Shown here one piece after another: positions 8,587 through 16,179 of a stretch of DNA of 64,000 nucleotides (position 1 is the stretch's first letter; every line of letters starts with the position of its first letter). Under the pieces are notes generated by a model. It saw nothing but the letters and a program-made list of their open reading frames with translations, searched no databases and had not been told where the DNA came from. A program made the position numbers and the translations under genes. The DNA comes from Chloroflexota bacterium (GTDB lineage Bacteria; Chloroflexota; UBA6077; FW602-bin22; CADDYW01), in the NCBI GenBank assembly GCA_021324795.1, contig JAJPIK010000053.1, forward strand, positions 62,001 through 126,000, in the 5' to 3' direction.

Positions 8587-8946
8587 ATGTCCAAGGCACT
8601 AGTGGTGGTTCGTCCGACCCCAGACGCGACAGAGATTCGGAGCCGCTTCTTCCGGGTGCTCGGTGATCCGAAGCGTTTAAAGATCCTGGAGTTCTTGCTC
8701 GACGGCGAAAAGTCGGTGGGCGCGATCGTCGAGCATCTCCAGGCCCCCCAGGGGCGTGTTTCCAACCACCTGGCGTGTCTGCGTTGGTGTGGCTTCGTGG
8801 CGACGCGGCGCGACGGCAAGTATGTGTACTACCGCCTTGCAGATCCCCGGCTGCGTGACGTTGTCCGCCTGGCCGACGCGATTATCGGCGAGAACGCCGC
8901 CGCCATCGCTAGTTGCACCCGAGTCGCAGTCGAACCCGAGCTCTGA
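8587..8946 (+). CDS. ArsR/SmtB-family metal-sensing repressor, CmtR-like
   Basis: This 119-residue winged-helix protein has the ArsR core LGDPKRLKILEFLL and recognition helix GRVSNHLACL. Three cysteines, Cys64 and Cys68 in the recognition-helix region and Cys110 near the C-terminus, have nearly the same spacing as the Cd/Pb-binding cysteines of CmtR (57, 61, 102). The CadC/SmtB ELCVCDL motif is absent. It is followed 68 bases later by merA, and actinobacterial mer operons also use ArsR-type rather than MerR-type regulators. It probably represses its own operon and releases DNA on binding Hg, Cd or Pb. Confidence 0.9.
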   Translation: MSKALVVVRPTPDATEIRSRFFRVLGDPKRLKILEFLLDGEKSVGAIVEHLQAPQGRVSNHLACLRWCGFVATRRDGKYVYYRLADPRLRDVVRLADAIIGENAAAIASCTRVAVEPEL

Positions 8947-9014
8947 GCCGATCAGTCAGAGAGGTCCTCGTTCGAGGGTAGAGAGAACGAAAGTGATCTG
9001 AGGAGAATGCAAGG

Positions 9015-10682
9015 ATGGCTGACCGCATGTTACGCATGCACATCGGCGGAATGACCTGCACCGACTGCGAGGTGCACATCAGCCGGGCGCTCAAGCAAGC
9101 TGGAGCCATTGAGGCGAGTGCCGACTTTCGGCGCGGGGTGGCGCACCTGCGCGTGCCAGCAGGGGTGAGCGACTCGGCGCTGGCCGCCGCGGTGCGCGAA
9201 GCGGGCTATCGACCCGAGCGGATCGAGGAGGCTCCCTCGGCGTCGACCGCTCCGCGGTCGTTCTCCGCCCACGCGAGTGGCGGAGGGGGAATCTATGATC
9301 TGGCGATCGTCGGCTCGGGTGGCGCCGCCTTTGCCGCGGCGATCCGGGCTCGGGATCAGGGCGCGCGGGTCGTGATGATCGAGCGGGGAACAATCGGTGG
9401 CACCTGCGTGAATATTGGCTGTGTCCCCTCGAAGACCCTCCTGCGGGCCGGCGAGATCTACTGGGAAGCAGGGCACAACCCGTTTGCGGGGGTGGCGACC
9501 CGCAACGGACCGGTGGATCTCGCCGCGCTGGTCCACCAGAAAGACGAACTGGTGAGCCAGATGCGCCAGGAGAAGTATCTGGACCTGATCGGCGACTATG
9601 GCTGGGATCTCGTCCAGGGTGGGGCGAGTTTTGGGGAGGATGGGTTCCTGCGGGTCAACGGCGACGTGATTCGGGCGAGTAAGATCCTGCTCACCACTGG
9701 TGCCTCACCGGCGGTGCCGCCGATTCCCGGACTCACCGACGGTCCCTTCCTCACCAGTACCTCGGCGCTGGCGCTGACGAAGCTCCCGAAGAGTCTCGTC
9801 GTGATCGGCTCTGGCTACGTTGCACTCGAGCTGGGCCAACTATTCCAGCACCTGGGTAGCCGGGTGACGCTGATGCAGCGGAGCCCGCGGATCCTCAAGA
9901 GCTACGATCCGGAAGTTTCAGAAGCCGTGGCCGGGGCGCTGACTGAACAGGGCATCGCTTTCGTGACCGGGGCACGCTTCGAGCGGATCGAGCGTCAAAA
10001 GGGAAAGGTACAGGTCCACGTCACGGTCGATGGCACGGCGCGAGTCGTCGAGGGCGAGCAGGTGCTGGTCGCGACCGGTCGTGCACCCAACACCAAAGCG
10101 CTTGTCCTCGACCGGGCCGGGGTTGCCGTCGGCACGTGGGGCGAGATCATGGTCGATGAGCATCTCCAGACGACAAATCCGGACGTCTACGCAGCGGGTG
10201 ACGTGACGTTGGCCCCGCAGTTCGTCTACGTGGCCGCGTACGAAGGAGCTTTGGCCGCCGAGAACGCGCTCGACGGGAATCGCCGGACGGTTGATCTGAG
10301 CGCCCTGCCGGGGGTCACCTTCACCACCCCTGCCATCGCGACTGTCGGACTGACTGAAGTGCAGGCAAGGGAGAAGGGCTACGAGGTAAAGGCCTCTATC
10401 CTTCCCGCCTCGGCAGTGTCGCGCGCGATCGTCAATCGGGAACCCCACGGCGTGTTTAAGATTGTCGCTGATGCCGCGACCGATCAGATCCTCGGTGTGC
10501 ACGTCGTCGCGGAGAACGCGGGCGACGTCATCTACGCCGGGGTGCTCGCAGTGAAGTTCCATCTGACGGTGCGAGACCTGGTCGAGACGTTCGCGCCGTA
10601 CCTGACGATGGCCGAAGGGCTCAAGCTCGCGGCTCAGACGTTTGGACGGGACGTCCATAAGCTCTCCTGTTGTGCCGCCTGA
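9015..10682 (+). CDS. merA: mercuric reductase with N-terminal heavy-metal domain
   Basis: This 555-residue flavoprotein reduces Hg(II) to Hg(0) with NADPH. An HMA domain carries GMTCTDC (Cys15, Cys18), followed by a linker and a pyridine nucleotide-disulfide oxidoreductase core. The FAD motif is IVGSGGAAFAAA, the redox pair is Cys131/Cys136 in GGTCVNIGCVPSK, the NAD(P) motif is VIGSGYVALE, and the C-terminal vicinal pair Cys552-Cys553 that hands Hg to the active site is present. All hallmark cysteines are there, so it should be active. Start ATG follows GAGGAG. It lies between the ArsR-type regulator and the rhodanese-CBS gene on the same strand. Confidence 0.97.
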   Translation: MADRMLRMHIGGMTCTDCEVHISRALKQAGAIEASADFRRGVAHLRVPAGVSDSALAAAVREAGYRPERIEEAPSASTAPRSFSAHASGGGGIYDLAIVGSGGAAFAAAIRARDQGARVVMIERGTIGGTCVNIGCVPSKTLLRAGEIYWEAGHNPFAGVATRNGPVDLAALVHQKDELVSQMRQEKYLDLIGDYGWDLVQGGASFGEDGFLRVNGDVIRASKILLTTGASPAVPPIPGLTDGPFLTSTSALALTKLPKSLVVIGSGYVALELGQLFQHLGSRVTLMQRSPRILKSYDPEVSEAVAGALTEQGIAFVTGARFERIERQKGKVQVHVTVDGTARVVEGEQVLVATGRAPNTKALVLDRAGVAVGTWGEIMVDEHLQTTNPDVYAAGDVTLAPQFVYVAAYEGALAAENALDGNRRTVDLSALPGVTFTTPAIATVGLTEVQAREKGYEVKASILPASAVSRAIVNREPHGVFKIVADAATDQILGVHVVAENAGDVIYAGVLAVKFHLTVRDLVETFAPYLTMAEGLKLAAQTFGRDVHKLSCCAA

Positions 10683-10776
10683 GAAGAGGCTGTCTGGGAC
10701 GGATCGAGAGGGGCTCCGCGCGGCGCAGGGAGACACGCTCCACGCTGCCCCGATGGACGAAGAAAGGGTGATTGAT

Positions 10777-11493
10777 ATGCCAACGACGATCGCGTTGGAC
10801 GAGCTTCAAAAGCTTATCCAGCAAGCGGCAATCCTCGTCGACGTGCTTCCTGCCGACGAGTACACCCGCGAGCATTTGCCCGGTGCGATCAATATTCCAT
10901 TGAAGGATATTGGTCTCTCGACAGCCGCTACCCTGCCCCGCGACCGGCTGATCATCGTGTACTGCCACGACTACGAGTGAGACATGAGCGCTCGGGCCGC
11001 GTGGCGGCTCGAAACCCTGGGCTTCACCGAGGTCTTCCGCTATAAACCAGGGAAAGCCGATTGGCTGGCCAACGGTCTACCCACCACAGGAACGGAGGCG
11101 AATGTGCCTCGAGTAAGTCAGGTGATCCGTCGAGACGTCCCGACCTGCCACTTGGGAGAGCGAGTAGGGACGGTGCGAGAGCGCGTGCAGGCGGCCGGTT
11201 GGGATATGTGTCTAGTGGTGACCAACGACAATGTAGTGCTCGGGCGTCTGCGCGGGAAAGCGCTCCGCGCTAGCCAGGTCGCCATCGTTGACGAGGTGAT
11301 GGAGGAAGGTCCCACGACAATCCGTCCTGATACGCTGCTCGACGACATTATTCCGCGCATGCAGCAGAAGCGCGTGGCGAGCATCGTCGTGACGACGCCA
11401 GATGGACGGCTGATCGGTGTCCTGTTTCGACATGATGCCGAAGCGCGGCTTGTCACATCGACGGTCCAGCCCAAGGGCACGGACGGGGCGTAG
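10777..11493 (+). CDS. rhodanese-CBS fusion with one in-frame TGA (candidate selenoprotein or nonsense mutant)
   Basis: Read through the TGA at 10978-10980, this frame encodes 238 residues: a rhodanese-like domain (about 1-105) and a pair of CBS motifs (about 115-230). The TGA is codon 68, in VYC-HDYE-stop-DMSARAAWRLETLGF; relatives that I recall have Cys there (DYQCDLSPRAA). Coding resumes in the same frame with no other lesion. I chose ATG 10777 because AAAGGG lies 8 bases upstream. A 9-bp hairpin 11 nt after the TGA fits a bacterial SECIS. Alternatives are a recent Cys-to-stop mutation, a sequencing error, or two separate polypeptides, the second starting at ATG 10984. It follows merA, suggesting a role in thiol or metal stress. 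Confidence 0.65.
10978..11012 (+). promoter_or_regulatory. candidate UGA-Sec codon and SECIS-like hairpin
   Basis: TGA at 10978-10980 is followed by a stem of 9 bp (10992-11000 paired with 11004-11012, one G-T pair) closing a GTG triloop at 11001-11003. The loop begins with G and lies 20 nt after the TGA, within the 16-37 nt range used for bacterial SECIS prediction. GC-rich DNA can form such stems by chance. Confidence 0.45.
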
Positions 11494-11628
11494 CCTCGTA
11501 GGCTTGGCCGTAGACCCGTGGCCGATCGTAACGGAAGGATGCGACACCAACCCGGGCCGATGTTGCTGGGCCCTCTGACGACGCCGCACGCTGCTCCTTT
11601 GCCCGGTCAAAAGGGTGCAAGCTGGTCC

Positions 11629-11880
11629 TTACCGATCCAGGAGGGTTTTCCACGGTTCTATCTCTCGTTCGGTTGGCTGGGGCGCGCCGTCGACGCGAGT
11701 TCGCTGCCGCCACAGGACGATTCCCACCGTCACCGCGATGCCACCAATGACCACGGCGAGAGCAGGTACGCCAATCGCCGACACGATCGCCGCGCCCGCG
11801 AGGACCAGAAGTGGCCCACCACAACACACGCCCATCAGCAGTGCCGCCCCGATCCCAACGATGGTGTCATTCCGGTTCAT
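11629..11880 (-). CDS. small MerT-like membrane protein with CC motif
   Basis: This 83-residue protein has two hydrophobic segments. The first carries vicinal cysteines Cys19-Cys20 in GVCCGGPLL, as in the first membrane helix of mercury transporters MerT and MerF, where the pair accepts Hg(II). I chose ATG 11880 since AGGAGAAG precedes it and the upstream extension is non-membrane and unlike the family. It is the last gene of the minus-strand group that also holds a MerE-like protein and thioredoxins, about 250 bases from its nearest upstream neighbour. The ends converge with the merA operon. Hg or organomercurial uptake is likely but unproven. Confidence 0.7.
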   Translation of the reverse strand: MNRNDTIVGIGAALLMGVCCGGPLLVLAGAAIVSAIGVPALAVVIGGIAVTVGIVLWRQRTRVDGAPQPTEREIEPWKTLLDR

Positions 11881-12137
11881 CGGATTTTCTTCTCCTGTTT
11901 GGTAAGTTTGAGTTCGATCGTCGAGCCGTATCCGCGAGCGGGTCACCCGCGCTGGTTGGCGATGTGCTGCCACCACGAGAGGCGAAATCAATCATTCACG
12001 CTCACTTCCTCCACGGCGCCCGGTCGATAACCTAACTCTTTTACTGCTTAGTTTGGTGGTGGCACGGATTGCATCGCCGCACGCCGTACCGCCGAGTTGT
12101 TCGTCACGAGCCCACCGGTGCCGAGGACATCCCAGGC

Positions 12138-12935
12138 TCATGGCGCGCAGCATCCCGCCGGGATCGCCTCGGATGATTGGATCGCTCTGTTCGAGCCGGC
12201 CAGCAAGGCGTTCACGTTGTCTGCCAGGGTCGTCCCGGTCAGCGGACCGAATTGCACGCCACGAATCACGCCATCGCCATCAATGAAATAGGTTGTTGGA
12301 ATGTTGGTCAGGGCGTAGCCCTGGGAGGCGATGACGCCTTGCTGGTCGACGGCGATCGGCATGCTCAATCCCAGCTTGGTCGCAAATGATCGGACATCGG
12401 CCGGTGACTCTTTCAGATCGACGAGCAGCACCTGCAGCCCCTGGGCGCGATTCTTCTGGTAGGTCGCCTGGAATTGCGGCAGTTCCTCTTTGCATGGCCC
12501 ACACCAGGTGGCGAAGAAGTTTACCACGAGCGGCTGGCCGTGGAAGTCGCTCAACCGGACGGTCTTGCCATCCAGGCCAGCCAGTGAGAAGTCGGGGGCT
12601 GGCTGACCGACGGCGGGTCCATCTCCCAGCGGGATGAGTGACGCGGGCGTGGTGCCGGTGTCCGTCGCGGCCGCGGGCGTAGCAACGATGGTCGGGACGG
12701 GAGTGCTGCTGATAGATGGACGAATCTCCGTGGGTGTGCTCGCAACAGATGTGATGCCCCCCGCCGACGCGCCGATGGGCGTCGGGGCACGCGAAGCGGC
12801 CTGATTCGTTCCCGTCGCGGCATCGCTCTTGGAGACCGCGACGAGGTTGGTGGGAACTACTCCGCAGCCCTGGATTAGCAGGGCGAGGCCGAGCAAAAGG
12901 CCGGGAAGAAACCGGACTGGTCGTTGGAATATCAT
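12138..12935 (-). CDS. TlpA/ResA-like thioredoxin lipoprotein
   Basis: This 265-residue extracytoplasmic protein has a signal peptide with lipobox LIQGC, a long Ser/Thr/Ala/Pro linker to about residue 110 and a thioredoxin-fold domain with active site WCGPC and the cis-Pro region NIPTTYFID. It ends in GCCAP, a vicinal Cys pair at residues 262-263 that is not usual in TlpA proteins and could bind Hg. ATG 12935 is chosen for the signal peptide and the upstream AAGGTGA. The gene lies 50 bases after ccdA, which would supply it with electrons. It probably reduces or protects extracytoplasmic thiols. Confidence 0.88.
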   Translation of the reverse strand: MIFQRPVRFLPGLLLGLALLIQGCGVVPTNLVAVSKSDAATGTNQAASRAPTPIGASAGGITSVASTPTEIRPSISSTPVPTIVATPAAATDTGTTPASLIPLGDGPAVGQPAPDFSLAGLDGKTVRLSDFHGQPLVVNFFATWCGPCKEELPQFQATYQKNRAQGLQVLLVDLKESPADVRSFATKLGLSMPIAVDQQGVIASQGYALTNIPTTYFIDGDGVIRGVQFGPLTGTTLADNVNALLAGSNRAIQSSEAIPAGCCAP

Positions 12936-12985
12936 CTTGTCACCTTCACGCTTGTCTGCTCCTCTCTCAGACGGTCCACGGCGGA

Positions 12986-13687
12986 CTAGCCGAGCGGGTG
13001 GGCCAGATGTGGCCACCAGTAAAGAACGAGATAGATTCCGGCGCCGGTCAGCAGGAACGCCCCGGCGCGCTCGACGAAGGGAAGAAAGGAACGAAAGGCG
13101 CGGACGATCACCCCCTTCGATAACGCAGTCGCGATGCTCACCGCGATCAAGACCGCTCCCATCCCCAGCGCGTAGCTCACGAACTGGAGCACGCCACCCA
13201 CCAGGCCAGACGTCGCCAGGGCCCCGCCGACCACGACGAGAAAGATCGGCAAGGTGCAGGAAAGGGACGCCGCCGCGTAGGCAACGCCGAACAGGAAAAG
13301 GCCCAGCGGGCTCCGCTGCGTCGGTGGCTGAATCTGGTGGAGGAAGCTCACGCCGAGCGAACGGCCACTGAGAAGAAGCCAGATTCCCAGGAGCGCGAGC
13401 GCGGCTCCGATCCCGAAGCCAAACCAGGGAAAGGCCGTGATCAAGGCGTGGCCGCCCAGGGAGATGATGACCCCGACCAGGCCAAACAAGGCCACGAAGC
13501 CCGCGGTGGCAGCGAGGCCGAGGCCCAGGCTGGCAGCGGCCCGACGCCAGACCGAGCTATTCCCGTCGGTCGCCTCCTTTGTCCCCAGGTAGAAGGACAC
13601 CAGCGTCGGCAGCATCACAAAACCACAGGGGTTGACGGTCGCGGCCATTCCGGCCGCGAACGCATAGGCCAGAGGCAGCGCGATCAC
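12986..13687 (-). CDS. ccdA: CcdA/DsbD-type thiol-disulfide transmembrane electron carrier
   Basis: This 233-residue membrane protein has about six transmembrane helices. The two hallmark cysteines are in NPCGFVMLP (first helix) and SLSCTLPIF (fourth), the pair that carries electrons across the membrane in CcdA and DsbD. The GTG at 13687 overlaps the stop of the upstream thioredoxin gene in GTGA, and GGAG lies 8 bases upstream, so the two are coupled. It would pass reducing power from cytoplasmic thioredoxin to the flanking TlpA-like proteins. In cytochrome c maturation CcdA serves a similar role, but no haem-lyase genes are nearby and the context is mercury resistance. Confidence 0.92.
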   Translation of the reverse strand: MIALPLAYAFAAGMAATVNPCGFVMLPTLVSFYLGTKEATDGNSSVWRRAAASLGLGLAATAGFVALFGLVGVIISLGGHALITAFPWFGFGIGAALALLGIWLLLSGRSLGVSFLHQIQPPTQRSPLGLFLFGVAYAAASLSCTLPIFLVVVGGALATSGLVGGVLQFVSYALGMGAVLIAVSIATALSKGVIVRAFRSFLPFVERAGAFLLTGAGIYLVLYWWPHLAHPLG

Positions 13688-14274
13688 AAGAGCTTCTCCA
13701 CGTCCTGCTGGAGGAGATCCTGAGGGATCGTTTGGCCAATGCGGTAGGCGATCCGCCCTTGCCGATCGATGATGATGGAGGTTTCCAGGGAGGTGACGCC
13801 GTAGGCCGAGGCGATCTGAAGCCCCTTGTCCAGCGCCCAGAGCTGGGGGCCGTTGCCGCTGCGCTGGCGGAAGTCGGCCCATTGGGCCACGCCCTCACTC
13901 GCGTCGACGTCCACCATCACGACGTCCAAACCCCGCGCATGATCCTGCTGATAAATCTTGGTCCAGGCCTGGGCTTCCGGAACACAGGTCGGGCACCAGG
14001 CCGCCGCGAAGTAGAGCGCCACGACCTGGCCGCGTTCGGCGCTCAGTTGAAACGACCGTCCATCGATCGTCGTGACCCGAAAGTCGGGCGCGACCACCCC
14101 GTTCGTCGGCGGAGATCCCGAAGCAGTTGGCGCATTCTGGCTCTTTTGAAAGAGGTTCAGCCCGATCAGCGCCATGGCGGCGATCACCACCGCGGCCACC
14201 GCCACCGCGCCGATCGGAAATGGTCGGCGGGTCGACTGGTTCTTGTGAGTTCCTTGCCGTGCTTTCGTCACCAC
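13684..14274 (-). CDS. membrane-anchored TlpA-like thioredoxin
   Basis: This 196-residue protein has one N-terminal membrane anchor (about 21-43) and an extracytoplasmic thioredoxin/AhpC-TSA-type domain with active site WCPTC in ALYFAAAWCPTCVPE. It is coupled to ccdA by the GTGA overlap and follows the MerE-like gene by only 3 bases, so it is in the middle of a tight operon. It is a probable CcdA-dependent reductant for exported thiols. It differs from the WCGPC paralogue downstream in the active-site dipeptide, so the two probably have different redox potentials. Confidence 0.88.
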   Translation of the reverse strand: MVTKARQGTHKNQSTRRPFPIGAVAVAAVVIAAMALIGLNLFQKSQNAPTASGSPPTNGVVAPDFRVTTIDGRSFQLSAERGQVVALYFAAAWCPTCVPEAQAWTKIYQQDHARGLDVVMVDVDASEGVAQWADFRQRSGNGPQLWALDKGLQIASAYGVTSLETSIIIDRQGRIAYRIGQTIPQDLLQQDVEKLL

Positions 14275-14277
14275 GGG

Positions 14278-14598
14278 TTACCTCCGGATCAGTGCATTCG
14301 GGACGTTGTCACGCCTACTGGGCTGGGCTTTGCCGTCTCCTGCCGATTGGTCGATCGAGCAACAGAGGGAGCTGTCGTCGCGCTTGGCACTGCCGCTGAG
14401 CAGGAACAGTCCGATCCCGATCGCGACCAGAAAGTAGACGCCGGCCGCCGCGAAGATCAGACCGGTATTCTCCCGGAGAAAGAGCCCAAGCGAGGTTCCT
14501 CCCAGCATGGCGAGCAGGAGGGGAAGGGTCAGGGGCAAGTGGCAGGGACAGGCGAGAAAACCGGTCACCGTGAGAATCAGTCCACTCCGCGATCGCAT
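14278..14598 (-). CDS. MerE-like mercury-transport membrane protein
   Basis: This 106-residue protein has two or three hydrophobic segments. The motif ACPCHLPLTLP (Cys17, Cys19) matches the CPCHLP signature of MerE, a broad mercury transporter for Hg(II) and methylmercury. A second vicinal pair, Cys79-Cys80, is in the C-terminal hydrophilic tail, which is longer than in MerE (about 78 residues). It is the first gene of the thioredoxin-ccdA operon, and a palindrome resembling a BlaI operator lies 36-51 bases upstream. It suggests that the thiol-redox operon is a mercury operon. Confidence 0.78.
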   Translation of the reverse strand: MRSRSGLILTVTGFLACPCHLPLTLPLLLAMLGGTSLGLFLRENTGLIFAAAGVYFLVAIGIGLFLLSGSAKRDDSSLCCSIDQSAGDGKAQPSRRDNVPNALIRR

Positions 14599-14633
14599 CT
14601 TCCACCCTCCCGGAACGTCGTGGCACCGATAAT

Positions 14634-14649
14634 CCTACAATGTCGTAGG
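14634..14649. promoter_or_regulatory. BlaI-type operator upstream of the merE-like operon
   Basis: CCTAC and GTAGG flank a 6-base spacer (CCTACAATGTCGTAGG). The core TACAATGTCGTA matches the site at the blaI promoter (TACAATACTGTA) in 9 of 12 positions. It lies just upstream of the minus-strand MerE-like gene. Confidence 0.5.
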
Positions 14650-14684
14650 TGGTTCACTGATAAAAAAACCTCCGCTTACGAGAA

Positions 14685-15545
14685 TCAGAGCACGAGCAGG
14701 CAGATCAGCGCCAGGATGAACAGGACACTCGTCACCGCCCCCGGTGGCGAGAAGACAAAGCTAGCCTGGCTCTTTCCTTCTAGGAGAGCGTCGATTCGTC
14801 GCTCGGTGGCGGTTAACCCGCTGACCGCGTAGTTCTGCCCCGTCGCCAGATCGGGTGCCGTGGTCAGGAGCTTACCGAGGGCGCGGGCAAGGGCAATGCG
14901 CCCTTCCGGTCGCTGGGCGACCTCGGCGTCGGCCTCGACTTCACTGGCTAGCTGCAGGTGCCCATGAAGGTCACGTGCCAGGGGAAGCCAGAAGAGCATC
15001 GCTGCCAAGCCGTGGCCGAGCAGGGCGCGCAGCGGGTCACGCCGGGCGGCGTGGACCTGCTCGTGACGCAGTACCGCGCGCAATTCCGGTGGATCGAGTC
15101 GGCGCACCAGGCCAGTGCTGACGCAGATGCGCGGTCGGACGAAGCCGTGGACGAACGCGAGTGGGTAGGGCAGGTCGACCAGGTCGATCGGTTGGATCAC
15201 ACCAACGGTGCGCGCGATGACCGCGACGTCGTCGGGAAGGGGCGTGACCGATCGACCGCGAATTGTGTTCACCAAGACGACGGTTCGGTGCCAACAGCGG
15301 ACAATCGCGAGTAGGCTAGTAAAGGGGAGCAGGAAGGTAACGCCGACCAGGATCACGCCGAAAATCGATGGCCGTATCTCGACGCCAGCGGCCATCAGCA
15401 ATCGACAGATGCCATCAATGCTGGAGCCGAAACAGAGCGTTCCCCACGGCAGGCAGGGATTGAGCCGCCAGGCCAGGGCGACAATCGACGCCAGGACAAG
15501 CAGTGCGGTTGCCAGGAGCAGAAGGAGCGATTGCTTAGCGCTCAT
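14685..15545 (-). CDS. BlaR1-like M56-family membrane metalloprotease
   Basis: This 286-residue protein has N-terminal membrane helices (about 5-28 and 58-84), then an M56 peptidase domain with the zinc motif HEQVH at 161-165 and a C-terminal membrane segment. In BlaR1/MecR1 this domain leads to cleavage of the repressor BlaI on signal binding. The C-terminal penicillin-binding sensor domain of BlaR1 (about 250 more residues) is absent, so beta-lactam sensing is unlikely. It overlaps the BlaI-family gene by 11 bases. It probably inactivates that repressor in response to an envelope or metal/thiol signal. Confidence 0.88.
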   Translation of the reverse strand: MSAKQSLLLLLATALLVLASIVALAWRLNPCLPWGTLCFGSSIDGICRLLMAAGVEIRPSIFGVILVGVTFLLPFTSLLAIVRCWHRTVVLVNTIRGRSVTPLPDDVAVIARTVGVIQPIDLVDLPYPLAFVHGFVRPRICVSTGLVRRLDPPELRAVLRHEQVHAARRDPLRALLGHGLAAMLFWLPLARDLHGHLQLASEVEADAEVAQRPEGRIALARALGKLLTTAPDLATGQNYAVSGLTATERRIDALLEGKSQASFVFSPPGAVTSVLFILALICLLVL

Positions 15546-15966
15546 CGGCGTCCTCCGTGCGCTCCCGCGCCAGCGCCAGCAGCACGGCGAGCTTCTCCGG
15601 TGCGACTTGCTCCATGCGAGTCAGAAATTGCGCGATCGCCACGTCACCGAAGTCCGCCAGCAGATCGTCGACGATCTGCCCGGAGATCTCCCCGAGGAAC
15701 TCCTCGCGCGAGCGCGCGGCACGATACCGGTAGGTCCGATCCTCTAATTCACGCGTGAGCAATCCTTTGTCAGTGAGACGAGTCATGACCGTCAGCACGG
15801 TGTTGTAGGCGACAGGATGAGTGCGCTCGAGGTGTGCAACGACGTCACGAACCGTCCCGGAGTTGGTACGCCAGAAGTAGGCCATCACCTGGGATTCCAA
15901 CGAGCCGAGGTAGCGCTCGACTTTGGGCGAGGGCCGGCTCAGCTTGTGGTAGCGGGGCCTGGGCAC
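15535..15966 (-). CDS. BlaI/MecI/CopY-family repressor
   Basis: This 143-residue protein has the winged-helix domain of penicillinase repressors (LESQVMAYFWRTNSGTVRDV, then AYNTVLTVMTRLTDKGLL) and a C-terminal helical dimerisation and cleavage region. It starts at GTG 15966 after AGAGG. A TTGACT-N17-TACAAT promoter lies upstream, and a TACAATACTGTA operator covers its -10, so it is autoregulated. The partner is the overlapping M56 protease. Similar sites upstream of the MerE-like operon and of the SBP56 gene suggest a small regulon. Confidence 0.93.
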   Translation of the reverse strand: MPRPRYHKLSRPSPKVERYLGSLESQVMAYFWRTNSGTVRDVVAHLERTHPVAYNTVLTVMTRLTDKGLLTRELEDRTYRYRAARSREEFLGEISGQIVDDLLADFGDVAIAQFLTRMEQVAPEKLAVLLALARERTEDADER

Positions 15967-15992
15967 GTGAACCTCTTCTTCATATCGTCTCT

Positions 15993-16027
15993 TACAGTAT
16001 TGTAGTTCAAACGGCGTGCCGAGTCAA
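15993..16027 (-). promoter_or_regulatory. blaI promoter with overlapping operator
   Basis: On the minus strand TTGACT (16027-16022) and TACAAT (16004-15999) are 17 bases apart. The -10 is the left half of the dyad TACAATACTGTA (16004-15993), the typical TACA/TGTA arrangement of BlaI operators, so repressor binding would block polymerase. Confidence 0.7.
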
Positions 16028-16179
16028 TTCGGACCCATTATGCCTCGACAAACCCATTTCACAGGCGGCCGCGGCTGTGCTATGCTGTTGATCAGCGCGG
16101 CGGTGCTAGCATGCAATTGGCCAGACCGGCGATCCGAAGCAAGGTGGCAACTGGGCGCGCCGCGAGGGAGTTGGAGTCA

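Noticed and set aside
10984-11493. Separate CBS-domain gene starting at ATG 10984
   Set aside because: There is no ribosome-binding site before this ATG, it begins inside the rhodanese domain, and the frame continues the upstream one exactly. A read-through or nonsense interpretation is better, although a separate product cannot be excluded.
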